DNA from: Pleurodeles waltl
Lineage: Eukaryota; Chordata; Amphibia; Caudata; Salamandridae
DNA: 64,000 nucleotides
Direction of reading: 5' to 3'
Assembly (NCBI RefSeq): GCF_031143425.1
Contig: NC_090450.1
Location: forward strand, 168,137,486 to 168,201,485
The notes beneath the pieces were generated by a model. The model worked only from the letters and a program-made list of their open reading frames with translations, searched no databases and had not been told where the DNA came from. The stretch's first letter is position 1; every line of letters begins with the position of its first letter. Below, piece by piece: positions 32,891 through 44,310 of this stretch. The position numbers and the translations under genes are program-made.

Positions 32891-35209
32891 ATGTCTAGCA
32901 CAGATGTGACTGTTGTGGAACTCGACACCACACCTTACCTCCATCTTAAGATGAGGGAGCTAAGGTCACTCTGTAAAATAAAGAAAATAACAATGGGCCC
33001 CAAACCTACCAAAATACAGCTCCAGGAGCTTTTGGCAGAGTTTGAAAAGGCCAACCCCTCTGAGGGTGGCAACTCAGAGGAAGAGGATAGTGACTTGGAG
33101 GAAAATTCCCCCCTACCAATCCTATCTAGGGAGAACAGGGTCCCTCAAACCCTGACTCCAAAAATAATAGTCAGAGATGCTGGTTCCCTCACAGGAGAGA
33201 CCAACACCTCTGAAATCACTGAGGATAGCCCCAGTGAAGAGGACATCCAGTTAGCCAGGATGGCCAAAAGATTGGCTTTGGAAAGACAGATCCTAGCCAT
33301 AGAGAGGGAAAGACAAGAGATGGGCCTAGGACCCATCAATGGTGGCAGCAACATAAATAGGGTCAGAGATTCTCCTGACATGTTGAAAATCCCTAAAGGG
33401 ATTGTAACTAAATATGAAGATGGTGTTGACATCACCAAATGGTTCACAGCTTTTGAGAGGGCTTGTGTAACCAGAAAAGTGAACAGATCTCACTGGGGTG
33501 CTCTCCTTTGGGAAATGTTCACAGGAAAGTGTAGGGATAGACTCCTCACACTCTCTGGACAAGATGCAGAATCTTATGACCTCATGAAGGGTACCCTGAT
33601 TGAGGGCTTTGGATTCTCCACTGAGGAGTATAGGATTAGATTCAGGGGGGCTCAAAAATCCTCGAGCCAGACCTGGGTTGACTTTGTAGACTACTCAGTG
33701 AAAACACTAGATGGTTGGATTCAAGGCAGTGGTGTAAGTAATTATGATGGGCTGTACAATTTATTTGTGAAGGAACACCTATTGAGTAATTGTTTCAATG
33801 ATAAACTGCATCAGCATCTGGTAGACCTAGGACCAATTTCTCCCCAAGAATTGGGAAAGAAGGCGGACCATTGGGTCAAGACAAGGGTGTCCAAGACTTC
33901 AACAGGGGGTGACCAAAAGAAAGGGGTCACAAAGACTCCCCAGGGGAAGGGTGATGAGACAACCAAAACTAAAAATAGTAAAGAGTCTTCTACAGGCCCC
34001 CAAAAACCTGCACAGGAGGGTGGGCCCAGAGCCTCTTCACAAAACAATGGGTACAAGGGTAAAAACTTTGATCCCAAAAAGGCCTGGTGTCATAGCTGTA
34101 AACAGCATGGACACCAAACTGGAGACAAGGCCTGTCCCAAGAAAGGTTCCACTCCAAACTCCCATCCAGGTAACACTGGTATGGCTAGTCTCCAAGTGGG
34201 ATCAACAGTGTGCCCAGAGCAAATCAGGGTCCACACTGAAGCTACTCTAGTTTCTGAGGGTGGGGTGGATTTAGCCACACTAGCTGTCTGGCCGCCTAAC
34301 ATGCAAAAATACAGACAGCAACTCTTAATTAATGGGACTAGAATAGAGGGCCTGAGGGATACAGGTGCCAGTGTCACCATGGTGACAGAGAAACTGGTTT
34401 CCCCTGGCCAATACCTGACTGGAAAAACTTACACAGTCACCAACGCTGACAATCAGAGAAAAGTACATCCAATGGCAATGGTTACTTTAGAATGGGGAGG
34501 GGTCAATGGCCTGAAACAGGTGGTGGTCTCCTCAAATATCCCAGTGGACTGTCTGCTTGGAAATGACCTGGAGTCCTCAGCATGGGCTGAGGTAGAACTA
34601 AAAACCCATGCAGCAATGCTGGGTATCCCTGAACTGGTGTGTGTGAAAACAAGAGCACAATGCAAGGCACAGGGTGAACAAGTAGAGCTGGAGTCTGGAA
34701 GAATGGCCCAGCCTACCAAGAGAACAGGAAAGTCAGTTGGGAAACCAACTTCAACACAGCAGAAGAAAGGGAACCTCTCTTCTCAGGAAGAAGTTCTGCC
34801 CTCTGAGGGAACTGGGCCTTTGGAGCTTGAACCTTATCAGGTTGAGCTCTTAGGCCCAGGGGGACCCTCAAGGGAGGAGCTGTGTAAGGGACAAGAAACC
34901 TGTCCCTCTCTTGAAGGCCTTAGGCAGCAAGCTGCTGAAGAGTCCAAAGGCAAGAAAAATGGAACACATAGGGTCTATTGGGAAGATGGACTCCTGTACA
35001 CTGAGGCCAGAGACCCCAAACCTGGTGCCACTAGGAGAGTGGTAGTGCCTCAGCTGTTCAGGAAGTTCATCCTAACATTGGCCCATGACATTCCCCTTGC
35101 TGGACATTTGGGACAAACCAAGACGTGGGAGAGGTTAGTCAACCACTTCTACTGGCCCAATATGTCCAACATGGTTAAGGAGTTTTGCCTCTCCTGCCCC
35201 ACCTGTTAA
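32891..35209 (+). pseudogene. Gag, protease and integrase zinc finger of the Gmr1-like element
   Basis: 772 codons from an ATG 265 bp after the 5' LTR. Residues 1-55 resemble a SAP-like helix pair and about 58-120 are acidic. About 165-310 form a SCAN-like capsid region with ITKWFTAFERAC and LSNCFNDKLHQHLVDLG. Near 400 is a zinc knuckle CHSCKQHGHQTGDKAC, with six rather than four residues before the last Cys. The aspartic protease site DTGAS starts at residue 490, with a CLLGNDL strand after it. The H2C2 zinc-binding domain of integrase ends the segment at CPTC. A TAA at 35207-35209 then interrupts it; the same frame continues directly. Gag and pol share one frame with no shift or stop between them. 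Confidence 0.9.
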
Positions 35210-35683
35210 GCCAGTGGTAAGACAGGTGGGCACCCAAAGGCCCCCCTCATTCCACTTCCAGTGGTGGGGGTTCCCTTTGAAAGAGTGGGTGTGGACATAG
35301 TTGGTCCACTAGAACCTCCCACAGCCTCAGGAAATATGTATATCCTGGTAGTAGTGGATCATGCTACCAGGTATCCTGAAGCTATTCCCCTTAGGTCGAC
35401 TACTGCCCCTGCAGTAGCCAAGGCCCTCATTGGTATCTTTACCAGAGTAGGTTTCCCTAAGGAGGTGGTGTCTGACAGAGGTACCAACTTCATGTCAGCA
35501 TACCTAAAGCACATGTGGAATGAGTGTGGGGTGACTTATAAATTCACTACACCATACCATCCACAAACTAATGGCTTAGTTGAGAGATTCAACAAGACAT
35601 TAAAGGGCATGATCATGGGGCTCCCAGAAAAACTCAAAAGGAGATGGGATGTCCTCTTGCCATGTCTGCTTTTCGCTTACTGA
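35210..35683 (+). pseudogene. Integrase catalytic core of the Gmr1-like element
   Basis: This continues the same frame after the TAA. The DDE core is complete: Asp in VDIVGP (codon 35294), Asp in SDRGTNF (35474) and Glu in NGLVERFNK (35582). The spacing between the second Asp and Glu is 35 residues, as in retroviral-type integrases. The segment ends with CLLFAY and a TGA at 35681-35683, which is again followed by coding in the same frame. In an intact element this would be part of one long gag-pol. Confidence 0.9.
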
Positions 35684-37669
35684 GAGGTGCCACAGAAGGG
35701 AGTAGGATTCTCACCCTTTGAACTTCTGTTTGGTCATCCTGTAAGGGGACCACTTGCTCTTGTTAAAGAAGGCTGGGAGAGACCTCTCCATGAGCCTAAA
35801 CAAGACATAGTGGACTATGTACTTGGCCTTCGCTCTAGAATGGCAGAGTACATGGAAAAGGCAACCAAAAACCTTGAGGCCAGCCAACAGCTCCAGAAGT
35901 TTTGGTATGACCAAAAGGCTGCACTGGTTGAGTTCCAACCAGGGCAGAAAGTCTGGGTTCTGGAGCCTGTGGCTCCCAGGGCACTCCAGGACAAATGGAG
36001 TGGCCCTTACCCAGTACTAGAAAGGAAGAGTCAGGTCACCTACCTGGTGGACCTGGGCACAAGCAGGAGCCCCAAGAGGGTGATCCATGTGAACCGCCTT
36101 AAGCTCTTCCATGACAGGGCTGATGTGAATCTGTTGATGGTAACAGATGAGGATCAGGAGGCAGAGAGTGAACCTCTCCCTGATCTTCTGTCATCAGACC
36201 CAAAAGATGGCACAGTAGATGGAGTGATCTACTCAGACACCCTCTCTGGCCAACAGCAAGCTGATTGTAGGAGAGTCCTACAACAGTTTCCTGAACTCTT
36301 CTCCTTAACCCCTGGTCAGACACACCTGTGTACCCATGATGTGGACACAGGAGACAGCATGCCTGTCAAGAACAAAATCTTTAGACAATCTGACCATGTT
36401 AAGGAAAGCATCAAGGTGGAAGTCCACAAGATGCTGGAATTGGGAGTAATTGAGCGCTCTGACAGCCCCTGGGCTAGCCCAGTGGTCTTAGTCCCCAAAC
36501 CTCACACCAAAGATGGAAAGAAAGAGATGAGGTTTTGTGTGGACTACAGAGGGCTCAATTCTGTCACCAAGACAGATGCTCATCCAATTCCAAGAGCTGA
36601 TGAGCTCATAGACAAATTAGGTGCTGCCAAATTCCTAAGTACCTTTGACTTGACAGCAGGGTACTGGCAAATAAAAATGGCACCTGGAGCAAAAGAGAAA
36701 ACAGCATTCTCCACACCTGATGGGCATTATCAGTTTACTGTTATGCCCTTTGGTTTAAAGAATGCCCCTGCCACCTTCCAAAGGTTGGTGAATCAAGTCC
36801 TTGCTGGCTTGGAGTCCTTTAGCACAGCTTATCTTGATGATATTGCTGTCTTTAGCTCCACCTGGCAGGATCACCTGGTCCACCTGAAGAAGGTTTTGAA
36901 GGCTCTGCAATCTGCAGGCCTCTCTATCAAGGCATCCAAATGCCAGATAGGGCAGGGAACTGTGGTTTACTTGGGCCACCTTGTAGGTGGAGGCCAAGTT
37001 CAGCCACTCCAACCCAAGATCCAGACTATTCTGGACTGGGTAGCTCCAAAAACCCAGACTCAAGTCAGGGCATTCCTTGGCTTGACTGGGTATTACAGGA
37101 GGTTTGTGAAGGGATATGGATCCATTGTGACAGCCCTCACTGAACTCACCTCCAAGAAAATGCCCAAGAAAGTGAACTGGACTGTGGAATGCCAACAGGC
37201 CTTTGACACCCTGAAACAGGCAATGTGCTCAGCACCAGTTCTAAAAGCTCCAGATTATTCTAAGCAGTTCATTGTGCAGACTGATGCCTCTGAACATGGG
37301 ATAGGGGCAGTTTTGTCCCAAACAAATGATGATGGCCTTGACCAGCCTGTTGCTTTCATTAGCAGGAGGTTACTCCCCAGGGAGCAGCGTTGGAGTGCCA
37401 TTGAGAGGGAGGCCTTTGCTGTGGTTTGGTCCCTGAAGAAGCTGAGACCATACCTCTTTGGGACTCACTTCCTAGTTCAAACTGACCACAGACCTCTCAA
37501 ATGGCTGATGCAAATGAAAGGTGAAAATCCTAAACTGTTGAGGTGGTCCATCTCCCTACAGGGAATGGACTTTATAGTGGAACACAGACCTGGGACTGCC
37601 CATGCCAATGCAGATGGCCTTTCCAGGTTCTTCCACTTAGAAAATGAAGACTCTCTTGGGAAAGGTTAG
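35684..37669 (+). pseudogene. Integrase C-terminus, reverse transcriptase and RNase H
   Basis: This third segment of the same frame ends at its natural stop. It starts with the integrase C-terminal region (SPFELLFGHPVRGPL, then a barrel with DKWSGPYPVLERKS and VIHVNRLKLF). Reverse transcriptase follows, with LGVIERSDSPWASPVVLVPK, RFCVDYRGLN, FSTFDLTAGYWQI, MPFGLKNAPATFQR and the catalytic YLDD at 36830-36841. RNase H has QTDASEHGIGAVLSQ, the Glu of IEREAFAVVWSLKKLRPYL and TDHRPLKWL. Catalytic residues look intact. Integrase before reverse transcriptase is the reverse of the usual Ty3/Gypsy order. A run of ten G (37688-37697) precedes the 3' LTR as a polypurine tract. Confidence 0.93.
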
Positions 37670-37700
37670 TCTCATCCTCTTTCGTTTGGGGGGGGGGTTG

Positions 37701-40385
37701 TGTAAGGAAATGCCTCCTTGGCATGGTTGCCCCCTGACTTTTTGCCTTTGCTGATGCTATGTTTACAATTGAAAGTGTGCTGAGGCCTGCTAACCGGGCC
37801 CCAGCACCAGTGTTCTTTCCCTAACCTGTACTTTTGTGTCCACAATTGGCAGACCCTGGCATCCAGATAAGTCCCTTGTAACTGGTACTTCTAGTACCAA
37901 GGGCCCTGATGCCAAGGAAGGTCTCTAAGGGCTGCAGCATGTCTTATGCCACCCTGGAGACCTCTCACTCAGCACAGACACACTGCTTGCCAGCTTGTGT
38001 GTGCTAGTGAGAACAAAACGAGTAAGTCGACATGGCACTCCCCTCAGGGTGCCATGCCAGCCTCTCACTGCCTATGCAGTATAGGTAAGACACCCCTCTA
38101 GCAGGCCTTACAGCCCTAAGGCAGGGTGCACTATACCATAGGTGAGGGTACCAATGCATGAGCATGGTACCACTACAGTGTCTAAACAAAACCTTAGACA
38201 TTGTAAGTGCAGGGTAGCCATAAGAGTATATGGTCTGGGAGTCTGTCAAACACGAACTCCACAGCACCATAATGGCTACACTGAAAACTGGGAAGTTTGG
38301 TATCAAACTTCTCAGCACAATAAATGCACACTGATGCCAGTGTACATTTTATTGTAAAATACACCACAGAGGGCACCTTAGAGGTGCCCCCTGAAACTTA
38401 ACCGACTATCTGTGTAGGCTGACTAGTTTTAGCAGCCTGCCACAAACCGAGACATGTTGCTGGCCCCATGGGGAGAGTGCCGTTGTCACTCTGAGGCCAG
38501 TAACAAAGCCTGCACTGGGTGGAGATGCTAACACCTCCCCCAGGCAGGAATTGTCACACCTGGCGGTGAGCCTCAAAGGCTCACCTCCTTTGTGCCAACC
38601 CAGCAGGACACTCCAGCTAGTGGAGTTGCCCGCCCCCTCCGGCCAGGCCCCACTTTTGGCGGCAAGGCCGGAGAAAATAATGAGAAAAACAAGGAGGAGT
38701 CACTGGCCAGTCAGGACAGCCCCTAAGGTGTCCTGAGCTGAAGTGACTCTAACTTTTAGAGATCCTCCATCTTGCAGATGGAGGATTCCCCCAATAGGGT
38801 TAGGATTGTGACCCCCTCCCCTTGGGAGGAGGCACAAAGAGGGTGTACCCACCCTCAGGGCTAGTAGCCATTGGCTACTAACCCCCCAGACCTAAACACG
38901 CCCTTAAATTTAGTATTTAAGGGCTACCCTGAACCCTAGAAAATTAGATTCCTGCAACTACAAGAAGAAGGACTGCCTAGCTGAAAACCCCTGCAGAGGA
39001 AGACCAGAAGACGACAACTGCCTTGGCTCCAGAAACTCACCGGCCTGTCTCCTGCCTTCCAAAGATCCTGCTCCAGCGACGCCTTCCAAAGGGACCAGCG
39101 ACCTCGACATCCTCTGAGGACTGCCCCTGCTTCGAAAAGACAAGAAACTCCCGAGGACAGCGGACCTGCTCCAAGAAAGGCTGCAACTTTGTTTCCAGCA
39201 GCCTTGAAAGAACCCTGCAAGCTCCCCGCAAGAAGCGTGAGACTTGCAAACACTGCACCCGGCGACCCCGACTCGGCTGGTGGAGATCCAACACCTCAGG
39301 AGGGACCCCAGGACTACTCTAATACTGTGAGTACCAAAACCTGTCCCCCCTGAGCCCCCACAGCGCCGCCTGCAGAGGGAATCCCGAGGCTTCCCCTGAC
39401 CGCGACTCTTTGAATCCTAAGTCCCGACGCCTGGGAGAGACCCTGCACCCGCAGCCCCCAGGACCGGAAGGACCGGACTTTCACTGGAGAAGTGACCCCC
39501 AGGAGTCCCTCTCCCTTGCCCAAGTGGAGGTTTCCCCGAGGAACCCCCCCCTTGCCTGCCTGCAGCGCTGAAGAGATCCCGAGATCTCTCATAGACTAAC
39601 ATTGCGAACCCGACGCTTGTTTCCACACTGCACCCGGCCGCCCCCGCGCTGCTGAGGGTGAAATCTCTGTGTGGGCTTGTGTCCCCCCCGGTGCCCTACA
39701 AAACCCCCCTGGTCTGCCCTCCGAAGACGCGGGTACTTACCTGCAAGCAGACCGGAACCGGGGCACCCCCTTCTCTCCATTCTAGCCTATGTGTTTTGGG
39801 CACCACTTTGAACTCGGCACCTGACCGGCCCTGAGCTGCTGGTGTGGTGACTTTGGGGTTGCTCTGAACCCCCAACGGTGGGCTACCTTGGACCAAGAAC
39901 TGAACCCTGTAAGTGTCTTACTTACCTGGTAAAACTAACAAAAACTTACCTCCCCCAGGAACTGTGAAAATTGCAGTGTGTCCACTTTTAAAGTAGCTAT
40001 TTGTCAATAACTTGAAAAGTATACATGCAATTGAAATGATTCAAAGTTCCTAATGTACTTACCTGCAATACCTTTCAAACAAGATATTACATGTTAAATT
40101 TGAACCTGTGGTTCTTAAAATAAATTAAGAAAAGATATTTTTCTATACAAAACCTATTGGCTGGATTTGTCTCTGAGTGTGTGTACCTCATTTATTGTCT
40201 ATGTGTATGTACAACAAATGCTTAACACTACTCCTTGGATAAGCCTACTGCTCGACCACACTACCACAAAATAGAGCATTAGTATTATCTATTTTTACCA
40301 CTATTTTACCTCTAAGGGGAACCCTTGGACTCTGTGCATGCTATTCCTTACTTTGAAATAGCACATACAGAGCCAACTTCCTACA
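37701..40385 (+). repeat. 3' LTR of the Gmr1-like element
   Basis: The second copy of the 2,685 bp LTR. It differs from the 5' copy at three places I could find (near 37787, 38283 and 40122). It ends CCTACA, after which the transposase exon of Harbinger-1 resumes. Confidence 0.96.
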
Positions 40386-41151
40386 TGTCCCATCCTATGT
40401 TTTCCAACGTGCTGTCCAGAGTGTTGTCTGCCCTGCTGAAACACGTAAGGCGCTACATCATTTTCCCTCAGGTGGAGGATTTGCCTACAGTGAAGGGTGA
40501 CTTCTATGCCCTTGGACATATCCCCAACGTCATAGGTGCCATTGATGGGACCCATGTAGCTCTGGTCCCCCCCGCAGGAGTGAACAGGTCTACAGGAACA
40601 GGAAGAGTTATCATTCCACGAATGTCCAGATGGTCTGTTTGGCAGACCAGTACATCTCGCAGGTAAATGCTATGTTCCCTGGCTCAGTGCATGATGCCTA
40701 CATCCTGCGCAATAGCAGCATCCCTGATATGATGGGTCAACTCCAGAGGCTATTGGGGGACTCTGGTTACCCCAGCCTGTCCTGGCTATTGACCCTAGTG
40801 AGGAATCCCAGGACCAGGGCAGAGGAACGGTACAATGATGCCCATGGGCGGACTAGGAGGGTGATCGAACGCACCTTCGGACTCCTGAAGGCCAGTTTCA
40901 GGTGCCTCCATATGACAGGTGGATCCCTATTCTACTCCTCACCGAAGAATGTGTGCGACATCATCATCGCCTGCTCCATGCTCCATAATTTGGCTTTGTG
41001 ACGCCAGGTGCCTTTTCTGCAGGAGGATGATCCAGATGACGGTGTTGTAGCAGCTGTGGAGTCTGTGGAGCCTGTGGACAGTGATGAGGATGAAGCTGAG
41101 GAAGAAGAAAACGACAACAGGGAGTCAGTCATACAGCAATATTTCCAGTGA
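40386..41151 (+). pseudogene. Harbinger-1 transposase, exon 2, right part
   Basis: Resumes after the LTR element with MSHPMFSNVLSRVLSALL, then the DDE nuclease: GAIDGTHVALVPP with the first Asp, LADQYISQVNAMFPGSVHDA, GDSGYPSLSWLLT with the second Asp, and RRVIERTFGLLKASFRC with Glu. Relative to Harbinger-2 there is a frameshift near 40571, a 12 bp in-frame deletion near 40751 and a TGA near 40999 replacing an Arg codon. The acidic tail ends QQYFQ at 41151. The gene is dead here independently of the LTR insertion. Confidence 0.9.
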
Positions 41152-41446
41152 CACACAGGTGAGAACATTTTCAGATTTTACATTACATTCACTGTCACAC
41201 GTCTACACGTCTACCTCTATCCTGTTTGTCTATTTCAATCACAATTTGTTAACTGAGTTGTACCCTTCCATTACGGTTTCACAGGTGTGGTAACCTACAC
41301 GTCAACTGCTTGCATCCTTCAAGGGCTTGTGATTTGTGACATAGGTATGTTAGCCTTACAATGGTACAGCCATTATGATACTGTCATTGATAATACAAAG
41401 TACGAAATCATAGACTGACTCCAGATTGTTTTGTGTTTCAAGGGTG

Positions 41447-41452
41447 TTTATT
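41447..41452 (-). terminator. Poly(A) signal of Harbinger-1 gene B
   Basis: AATAAA on the minus strand, about 190 bp past the gene B stop. The same signal in similar context (GGTGTTTATT on the plus strand) is found in Harbinger-2 at 53574-53579. Confidence 0.6.
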
Positions 41453-41638
41453 TAAGTGCAAATTATTGGAGGGGGTGGTAAAATGGAGAGGGGGGATGGT
41501 GGAGGAATGTCCATGGCAGAGTCCAGTCTATTAGTCTCACAGGTGCACTGCCCATCTGGGAATAGGAAGTGGATCTGGGGCAGTTCGAATATGGACAGGG
41601 TAACAAAGTGGGACAGTGGGAGGACAATCAGGGTGGTC

Positions 41639-43166
41639 TCATTTCCTGGCAGGGGTCTTGCCATCTTGCTCTGTCCTGTTCCTGGATCTCAGGGACCGCT
41701 TGCGTGGTGGTTGTCCGTCTGCAGGGGGTGGGGTGCTGGTGTGTTCGTCCTGTGGTGGGGGGTCCTGTCCACTAGCGCCGGCGGAGGTGGTGGGCAGTTC
41801 ATCGTCCTGGCTGGTGTCAGGGGCCCCATGGAGTGCCACGGTGTCCCTCAAGGTCTGCTGCATGTCCTTCAGCACCCCTACGATGGTGCTCAGGGCGGAG
41901 CTGATGGTTCTGAGCTCCTCCCTGAACCCCAAATACTGCTCCTCCTGCAGCCGCAGGGTCTCCTGCAACTTGTCCAGGACCGTCGCCATCGTCTCCTGTG
42001 AGTGGTGGTACGCTCCCATGATGGAGGAGAGGGCCTCGTGGAGAGTTGGTTCCCTTGGCCTGTCCTCCCCCTGTCGCACAGCAGCCCTCCCAGTTCCCCT
42101 GTGTTCCTGTGCCTCCGTCCCCTGGACCGTGTGCCCACTACCACTGCCCCCAGGTACCTGTTGTTGTTGGGAGGGTGGGTTACCCTGGGTGCCCTGTAGT
42201 GGTGGACACACTGCTGATTGACCTGTCCTGGGTAGGGAGGTTTGGGCCCGCTGGGTGGGTGCTGTGCTGGTGTTCCCAGAGGGTGGAAGGTTGGTGTTGG
42301 GCTGTGCCTGTGCAAGGGGAACCGACTGTCCCGAGGTCCACGATGGTCCGGGCTGGTCATCAAGATCCAGTAGGGCAGAGCTGCTCTCGTCACTGTGGGC
42401 CTCTTCTGGGGGTGGAGTGGTGTTATCTGGACCCTCTGGTGTGGTGACGGTCCTTCGTGTTCCTGCAGGGGCATAAGATCATGATTATTGCATGTGTGTT
42501 TGTAATGGTGTGCAATGGGTGGCTGTGCGTGATCCCCAGTGCAAGCATTCCTGTGTGGGGGCTTGTGTGATGATGGGTGGGAGGGTGTTCTGGGTATGTG
42601 CAGTGAGCATGCTTTGGTGAGGGGTGACCATGCTTAGTTGTGTCATGCAGGGCTTGGTGTTGGGATGTGTGATTTGTGTTATGGGTACATTAGTGATGAG
42701 TTGTAGTGATAGGGGAGGGTGTGAGGGTGGGGGTGTGTGATAGCATGCAGGTAGGGTGGGGGATCAGATAGTTGAGATTTGACTTACCAGTGTCCCATCC
42801 TCCACCGACTCCTCCGAGGCCCTCAGGATGCAGGATGGTCAAGACTTGCTCCTCCCATGTTGTTAGTTGTGGGGGAGGAGGTGGGGATCCGCCGCCAGTC
42901 CGCTGTACGACAATGTTGTGCCTGGAGACCGTGGAATGCACCTTCCCCCGTAGGTCGTTCCACCTCTTCCTGATGTCCTCCCGATTTCTTGGGTGCTGTC
43001 CCACAGCGTTGACCCTGTCAACTATTCTGCGCCATAACTCCATCTTCCTGGCTATTGATGTGTGCTGTACCTGTGAGCCAAATAGCTGTGGCTCTACCCT
43101 TACGATTTCCTCCACCATGACCCTTAGCTCCTCCTCGGAGAAGCAGGGGTGTCTTTGGCGTGCCAT
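41639..43166 (-). CDS. Harbinger-1 gene B, Myb/SANT-like protein, 400 aa
   Basis: Two exons on the minus strand: 43166-42788 (379 bp, donor ACTG|GTAAGT) and 42462-41639 (824 bp, acceptor CCTGCAG). Together they give 400 codons plus stop with no break. Residues 8-95 form a Myb/SANT-like (Myb_DNA-bind_5 type) domain with FSEEELRVMVEEIVRVEPQLF, LWRRIVDRVNAVG and IRKRWNDLRGKV. The middle is Ser/Pro/Gln-rich, then comes a predicted coiled coil (SQETMATVLDKLQETLRLQEEQ), and the C-terminus is basic with PPRKRSLRSRNR, a likely nuclear signal. In Harbinger systems the Myb-like protein binds the element ends and helps carry the transposase into the nucleus (family knowledge). The gene starts about 560 bp inside the right end and converges on the transposase. 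Confidence 0.88.
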
Positions 43167-43726
43167 GGGGTGGTGTGTGTGATCTGTGGGGTGGTGTATG
43201 TGTTGATGAGTGTGGTGAGTGTAGTGGTGTGTGGTGTTTTGTGCGTGGAAGTTGTGTGGGTGATGGTGTTGTGTGCCTCTGTGTGATGGCCTTCTTTCAG
43301 AATTTGTGATCGTAGGGGTTTGTGGGTGATGTGGGTGTGTGTTTTATATAGTGTTGGGTGTGTGGGAGTGTTGTTTGTATGTGTATCAGGTGTGTGTATT
43401 TGGAATTGTCCAATGTGGCGGGGTTTTGTAGATGTGTGTGTATTTTGAGCGCGGCGGTCTTTCAACCGCGGTATTCCATTGGCGGTACACACGTGGATCG
43501 TAATAGCATGGGCATGTTTCTGTTGGCGTGGAGGTGGAGGATTTGTTTCCGCCAGTTTATCACTTACCTTTGGTGTGGCGGTGTTGTGTGGGTGTCTGAA
43601 TTTGGGCAGATTCCGAGAAATGTGTCATAATAGCTGTGGCGGTCTACCGCGGCTGCGGCGGTGTATTGGCGGCCTTCTGCACGGCGGTAAGCGCCTTTTA
43701 CTGCCAATGTTGTAATGACCACCTAT

Positions 43727-44165
43727 GTGTTACATTAGCAAGAACATCATCTCCTGTTAGTTGGTTCTCACGGAAAGCTTCTGTTAAGCACTTTTAACAA
43801 GACGATGGACATTTCTCAGTTTAGTTCACTCTGTCAGCATTTTTATTAACCTCTAAGGAATACAGCTTCTGCATGAGGCCTGACAAAACTAGGCCAAGAC
43901 ACTTGCTAAGTTAAGGCCTACAATTAATAAGCTAAAGCATACTTCATAACCCTAAATATGACATATTACTACATTAATCTAATAAATGTTCAATATTTCT
44001 TAAGTATTAATCATTAATTAGTACATATCGTGAAGACTGGTGGCCATTCTTCGAGGTCACATTTTCAAAACGCATGCATTATTTTTCTACATTATTCATT
44101 TTCTACATAATTCAATTATTTAAAATACATAAACACTCATTAATTATTTGTAGTTAAGATACCTG
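43727..44165. mobile_element. AT-rich unclassified insertion, right part
   Basis: Continues the AT-rich element interrupted by Harbinger-1 at TAT. It is rich in ATTAATTA and TTATTTAAAATACA-type sequence and has no coding. It ends where the tandem-array landmark GCAAAAGCTTATGCTG returns. Confidence 0.45.
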
Positions 44166-44310
44166 CTTCAGCAAAAGCTTATGCTGAACATAGTAGACGT
44201 GAGCTGGTTATGGTGATGAAGCAATGGTAAGGGCTATAGGTATGATTAAGTCAGTAAGTCAGTGCCAAAGTTTTTTTCAGGCCACTGGTCTGATCTGTTC
44301 AGTATGCATA
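44166..44310. repeat. Last visible unit of the tandem array
   Basis: The block AGCAAAAGCTTATGCTGAAC with GGTTATGGTGATGAAGC and a GGTCTGATCTGTTCAGTATG-like block match the units at 17.77, 18.24 and 19.08 kb. This shows that 23735-44165 is an insertion into the array. Confidence 0.7.

Larger units (their letters stand above)
29942..40385 (+). mobile_element. Gmr1-like Ty3/Gypsy LTR retrotransposon
   Basis: This 10,444 bp element has 2,685 bp LTRs (29942-32626 and 37701-40385) starting TGTAAGG and ending CCTACA. Flanks are AGTCC and TGTCC, a five-base duplication with one difference. One frame runs gag, protease, integrase, reverse transcriptase, RNase H. Integrase before reverse transcriptase, with a SCAN-like Gag, is the mark of the Gmr1 group. 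I noticed three LTR differences (near 30048, 30529 and 32363), so the insertion is recent. It interrupts the DDE transposase exon of Harbinger-1. Confidence 0.93.
24838..43723 (+). mobile_element. Harbinger-1: full-length three-gene PIF/Harbinger element
   Basis: Terminal inverted repeats GGTGGTCATTACGACCCTGG (left) and GGTGGTCATTACAACATTGG (right, reverse-complemented) bound the element. The duplication TAT flanks it (24835-24837 and 43724-43726). Without the inserted LTR retrotransposon (29942-40385) it is about 8.4 kb. It carries a HARBI1-like transposase (+) in two exons, a Myb/SANT-like gene A (-) inside the transposase intron, and a second Myb/SANT-like gene B (-) at the right end. Only gene B is still open, so it is a dead but recently structured copy. 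Harbinger-2 is the more intact relative. Confidence 0.93.

Noticed and set aside
35207..35683. Programmed readthrough at the TAA and TGA in the Gmr1-like pol
   Set aside because: Both stops lie inside integrase rather than at a domain border, and no readthrough context is visible. Simple nonsense mutations are likelier.
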